In this document: piece by piece, positions 5,824-7,953 of the stretch
Layout of the letters: each line of letters starts with the position of its first letter
Position numbering within the stretch: position 1 is the stretch's first letter
DNA from: Acidobacteriota bacterium
Lineage (GTDB): Bacteria; Acidobacteriota; UBA6911; RPQK01; JADFOI01
Reading direction: 5' to 3'
Assembly (NCBI GenBank): GCA_030624355.1
Contig: JAUXKG010000094.1
Coordinates: 1-7,953 of the forward strand
DNA length: 7,953 bases
Translations under genes and position numbers: made by a program
The notes under the pieces: generated by a model
The model's database searches: none
Told to the model about the DNA's origin: nothing
Seen by the model: only the letters and a program-made list of their open reading frames with translations

Positions 5824-5851
5824 ATTGTAGCATGGAGCTTAGCCCGGACAA
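5824..5851 (-). promoter_or_regulatory. Candidate yebC promoter with its -35 inside the repeat
   Basis: On the minus strand TTGTCC (5851-5846) is followed after 16 nt by TACAAT (5829-5824). TACAAT differs from the consensus -10 at one base; TTGTCC matches TTGACA at four positions. The -35 lies entirely within the left terminal repeat of the 5840-6045 element, whereas the -10 is outside it. Confidence 0.45.
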
Positions 5852-6045
5852 TGCATAGGTTTTCTTCACTTCGCTCAGATGAAGGCGGCGTGACGAAGTG
5901 CTGCAGGCGCCACGATGACAAGGCGGGCAACGAAGGGCCCCACAGGCGTACTCGTGCAGTACGCCGAGGAGCCCAAGGAAGCACAACACGGTCAGCGTGG
6001 ATGATTGCTGCACTGCAGTAGACAACATGTGCGTAAGCCGGGCTA
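5840..6045 (+). repeat. Structured repeat element, copy 2 (MITE/BIME-like or ncRNA)
   Basis: This 206-bp element is bounded by TAGCCCGG (5840-5847) and CCGGGCTA (6038-6045), the outer 8 bp of a terminal stem of about 25 positions with G-T pairs and a 3x3 internal mismatch. Nested inside are AGT and GCAG (5897-5906) with CTGCACT (6008-6014), and CCACG-A-TGAC (5910-5919) with GTCA-G-CGTGG (5991-6000). GGGC (5935-5938) pairs with GCCC (5971-5974), and the apical hairpin GGCGTACT (5945-5952) with AGTACGCC (5958-5965) is a perfect 8-bp stem with a 5-nt loop. CACTTCG (5868-5874) can also pair with CGAAGTG (5894-5900). It has the same orientation as copy 1. TA at both tips recalls TA-targeting elements, but no convincing longer target duplication is seen. 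It fills the yebC-truA intergenic gap and ends 23 bp before the truA start. Confidence 0.8.
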
Positions 6046-6068
6046 GAGGATTACCGGACAAACAGGTT

Positions 6069-6830
6069 ATGACCACCTACCGAATAACACTGCAATACAT
6101 CGGCACTCGCTATGCTGGTTGGCAAATACAAAAAGACCGTCAGACAGTTCAGGGCTGCCTGGTGGACGCCCTGCGTCAAATGACCGGAAAAACCGTCTCC
6201 GTAGTAGGGGCCGGAAGAACAGATTCAGGCGTCCATGCTATGAGGCAGAGCGCACATTTCAGACTCCCTAACACGATCTCAACCGCCAAACTTAAACCAT
6301 CTCTCAACGGAATTCTGCCCTGGGACATTCGAGTCCTGCGAGTTGAACACGTCGACTCAAACTTCCACGCCCAGCGAAACGCTCTGAAAAAACGCTACGA
6401 GTACCGCATCTACAATGGCCGTGTGCTGTCTCCGTTTCTTCGCGGCTATGTTCACCATGTCACTGCACCGCTTGATCTGGAGGCCATGCAGAAATCGGCA
6501 CAGTATCTGCGGGGGTCCCGTGACTTCAGCAGCTTCGCAGCGACATCAACAACGGTCAGAAGCCGAACTCGTACTGTGTCTCTTTCGCGGATTCTCCATC
6601 GCGGACACCACATTCGCTATCAAGTCGAAGCTGACGGATTTCTGCATCACATGGTTCGCAACCTTGTGGGAACCCTTTTGGAGATCGGACTGCACCGGAT
6701 GAATTCCAGCGACCTTGCTGGTATCCTGAAGTCCAAAGATCGAAAAACAGCTGGTCCCACCGCGCCGCCACACGGTCTTTTTCTGATGAGAGTTTACTAC
6801 ACGGTAGATTCCAAGAAATCGGACAAATGA
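6069..6830 (+). CDS. truA: tRNA pseudouridine(38-40) synthase TruA
   Basis: TruA is a homodimeric enzyme that isomerises uridines 38-40 in the tRNA anticodon stem-loop to pseudouridine. The 253-residue product has the catalytic Asp52 in GAGRTDSGVHA, the N-terminal strand YRITLQYIGTRYAGWQ, KKRYEYRIYNG, the conserved FLHHMVRNLVGTLLEIG, and the late DRKTAGPTAPPHGLFL segment. The length is normal. ATG at 6069 is chosen because family homology starts directly with MTTYRI. The frame is open upstream into the repeat (to ATG 5997), but those codons show no family similarity. The Shine-Dalgarno is poor (AGG three bases before the ATG), so the repeat-derived leader may matter. It diverges from yebC; uppS follows in the same direction after about 116 bp. 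Confidence 0.96.
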   Translation: MTTYRITLQYIGTRYAGWQIQKDRQTVQGCLVDALRQMTGKTVSVVGAGRTDSGVHAMRQSAHFRLPNTISTAKLKPSLNGILPWDIRVLRVEHVDSNFHAQRNALKKRYEYRIYNGRVLSPFLRGYVHHVTAPLDLEAMQKSAQYLRGSRDFSSFAATSTTVRSRTRTVSLSRILHRGHHIRYQVEADGFLHHMVRNLVGTLLEIGLHRMNSSDLAGILKSKDRKTAGPTAPPHGLFLMRVYYTVDSKKSDK

Positions 6831-6843
6831 GAGCCCGCCTTCC

Positions 6844-6871
6844 CACCCCGCCCACTGCTCGCTGAGGGGTG
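6844..6871 (+). other. Hairpin in the truA-uppS gap
   Basis: CACCCC (6844-6849) pairs with GGGGTG (6866-6871) across a 16-nt loop, just after the truA stop. The following bases are not T-rich, so it is at most a weak terminator or pause. The rest of the gap (6872-6946) shows only a poor promoter match near TAAAGT (6928-6933). Confidence 0.3.
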
Positions 6872-6946
6872 TCGTTTCCAGTCTCGTGTGACCCTGCCAC
6901 CAGGTTTTCGCTGAGACGTCAGTGTGGTAAAGTACGGCCAATTTCA

Positions 6947-7738
6947 ATGAATCAGCTATTCAAAGAATTTGAAGACAAGTTGGATCCCTCCAGCCGTGAG
7001 GCTGAACTCCTCTCCAGCATCGACCCTGACAAACTTCCCCGTCACATTGCCATCATCATGGATGGCAACGGCCGGTGGGCCAAGCAGCGCCATCTACCAC
7101 GCGTGGCAGGGCACCGATCGGGAATTGAGTCGGTTCGAGCGGTGGTGGAAACAGCTGCACGGCTGTCCATTCCCGTCTTGACCCTCTACGCCTTCTCCGC
7201 CGAGAATTGGAAAAGGCCGCGAGAGGAAATCAGTACCCTTATGGATCTGCTCAAAGAGTACATCCAGAAGGAACTGGATACGATTCACCGGAACAACATT
7301 CGCTTTTTGACCATCGGCCGCATCCACGAGTTGCCGGCTTCCGTCAAAACTGCGTTGTCAGCTGCTGAGATGCAGACTCGAGACAACACGGGCACCAAAA
7401 TGGTCGTTGCGCTTAACTACAGCGGCAGACTCGAACTGGTTGACAGTTTCAACAGCTTGCTCGAGAAGGGGGTAGATCATCCGATTGGTGAAAAGGATAT
7501 CGACAGCCGACTGTACACTGTTGGACTTCCCGAGCCAGATCTCCTCATTCGCACCAGCGGAGAAATGCGTGTGAGCAACTTCCTTCTCTGGCAGATTGCT
7601 TATGCGGAAATTGTCGTGACCGAAGTCTTGTGGCCGGATTTTCGCGAAAGACATCTTTTGGAAGCTGTTCTTGAGTTTCAGAGACGGGAGCGACGCTACG
7701 GAGGCATTCGATCGGTCACTTTCGAGAGCGCCCGATGA
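6947..7738 (+). CDS. uppS: Isoprenyl (undecaprenyl) diphosphate synthase UppS
   Basis: This cis-prenyltransferase condenses farnesyl diphosphate with isopentenyl diphosphate units to make the C55 carrier lipid for peptidoglycan and other envelope polymers. The 263-residue protein carries IAIIMDGNGRWAK with catalytic Asp39, GHRSG (55-59), LTLYAFSAENWKRP (78-91), and the diphosphate-binding RTSGEMRVSNFLLWQ (202-216) followed by AYAEI and LWPDF. It thus has all five conserved family regions, and its length is typical with a roughly 30-residue N-terminal extension. ATG at 6947 is preferred over an in-frame GTG at 6869, whose extra residues look like untranslated sequence, although no clear Shine-Dalgarno precedes either. 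Its stop overlaps the start of a cdsA-like gene, the classic uppS-cdsA arrangement, implying translational coupling. Confidence 0.97.
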   Translation: MNQLFKEFEDKLDPSSREAELLSSIDPDKLPRHIAIIMDGNGRWAKQRHLPRVAGHRSGIESVRAVVETAARLSIPVLTLYAFSAENWKRPREEISTLMDLLKEYIQKELDTIHRNNIRFLTIGRIHELPASVKTALSAAEMQTRDNTGTKMVVALNYSGRLELVDSFNSLLEKGVDHPIGEKDIDSRLYTVGLPEPDLLIRTSGEMRVSNFLLWQIAYAEIVVTEVLWPDFRERHLLEAVLEFQRRERRYGGIRSVTFESAR

Positions 7739-7953
7739 TTCAACGCATTGCGGCGGCGGCAATCCTCTTGCCACTCCTCTTGTTCGCCATTTTTTATCTG
7801 CCGCTCATTCTGTTTCTTTTACTGATCAACCTGTTGCTGGGAATTGCTGTTTTTGAACTTCTGCAACTCCTGTCTCATTGCGGATTGCAGACCTACTGGC
7901 CCACTTGTCTACTGGTTCTGTCGCTGCCCTGGATCTGGTGCTATCACTCTGAC
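7735..7953 (+). CDS. cdsA: Phosphatidate cytidylyltransferase CdsA, N-terminal part (runs off the window)
   Basis: ATG at 7735 overlaps the uppS stop as ATGA. The first 73 codons are open to the window edge and begin MIQRIAAAAILLPLLLFAIF. The sequence is very hydrophobic, with two or three membrane segments (about 4-41, probably two helices, and 55-70), and includes FELLQLL after the second helix, matching the N-terminus of CdsA proteins. CdsA makes CDP-diacylglycerol from phosphatidate and CTP in the inner membrane, the precursor of bacterial phospholipids. The signature motif of the family lies in the missing C-terminal part, so the call depends on the N-terminal pattern and on the very common uppS-cdsA neighbourhood. 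Confidence 0.8.
   Translation, partial: MIQRIAAAAILLPLLLFAIFYLPLILFLLLINLLLGIAVFELLQLLSHCGLQTYWPTCLLVLSLPWIWCYHSD

Noticed and set aside
5815..6021. Small ORFs across the second repeat on either strand
   Set aside because: They follow repeat sequence, differ between the two copies through core replacement, and lack ribosome-binding sites or recognisable similarity.
114..6045. Firm assignment of the repeats as HEARO/OMEGA RNA or as a named MITE family
   Set aside because: Size and folding are compatible, but no consensus can be recalled well enough and no IscB, TnpB or transposase gene lies in the window; left as a test in the findings.
5830..6055. Target-site duplication around copy 2
   Set aside because: Beyond the TA at both tips the flanks (GGAGCT and GAGGAT) do not form a convincing direct repeat.
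6905..6933. uppS promoter TTTTCG-N17-TAAAGT
   Set aside because: Poor match in both hexamers; not strong enough to list as a feature.
6869..6946. Longer uppS starting at GTG 6869
   Set aside because: The 26 added residues are not conserved in the family and there is no better ribosome-binding site; the ATG at 6947 gives normal length.

Overview
The window is a bacterial chromosomal segment with moderate GC content and tightly packed housekeeping genes. All the main proteins belong to bacterial core families: ClpB, Hsp20, GrpE, RuvC, YebC, TruA, UppS and the start of CdsA. The phylum cannot be fixed from the window. The GrpE N-terminus (ITDRRFW, then QYPSVVEEL ahead of the coiled coil) resembles GrpE sequences I associate with Acidobacteriota and related candidate phyla, but that is a weak hint from memory.

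Layout. Bases 1-53 hold the last 16 codons of a + strand gene whose residues match the end of a LysM domain. A structured repeat (114-360) separates it from the convergent clpB (minus strand, 363-3017). clpB diverges from an hsp20-grpE pair on the + strand (3286-4397). The two promoters sit back to back in the gap as mirror images that share the octamer GATCTTAT at the same distance from each -35 box. Together these genes form a protein-quality-control island: disaggregase, small heat-shock holdase, and the DnaK nucleotide-exchange factor. Neither dnaK, dnaJ nor hrcA is present. An intrinsic terminator lies between grpE and the convergent ruvC.

yebC and ruvC form a minus-strand pair (5792 down to 4437) for translation support and Holliday-junction resolution. 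A second copy of the structured repeat (5840-6045) fills most of the gap between yebC and the divergent truA (6069-6830, tRNA pseudouridine synthase). It may supply the -35 box of yebC. uppS follows on the + strand and overlaps the first codon of a cdsA-like membrane gene (ATGA overlap) that runs off the window. That pair serves the lipid carrier for the cell envelope and phospholipid synthesis.

The least ordinary content is the repeat family. Two same-orientation copies share an 85-bp left module (80/85 identical), nested complementary arms and terminal inverted repeats. Many substitutions in the arms leave G-T/G-U pairs, and the copies have different central cores. This fits a MITE/BIME-like palindromic element or a structured RNA. 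The divergent heat-shock promoter region and the long hsp20 leader are the next most interesting parts.
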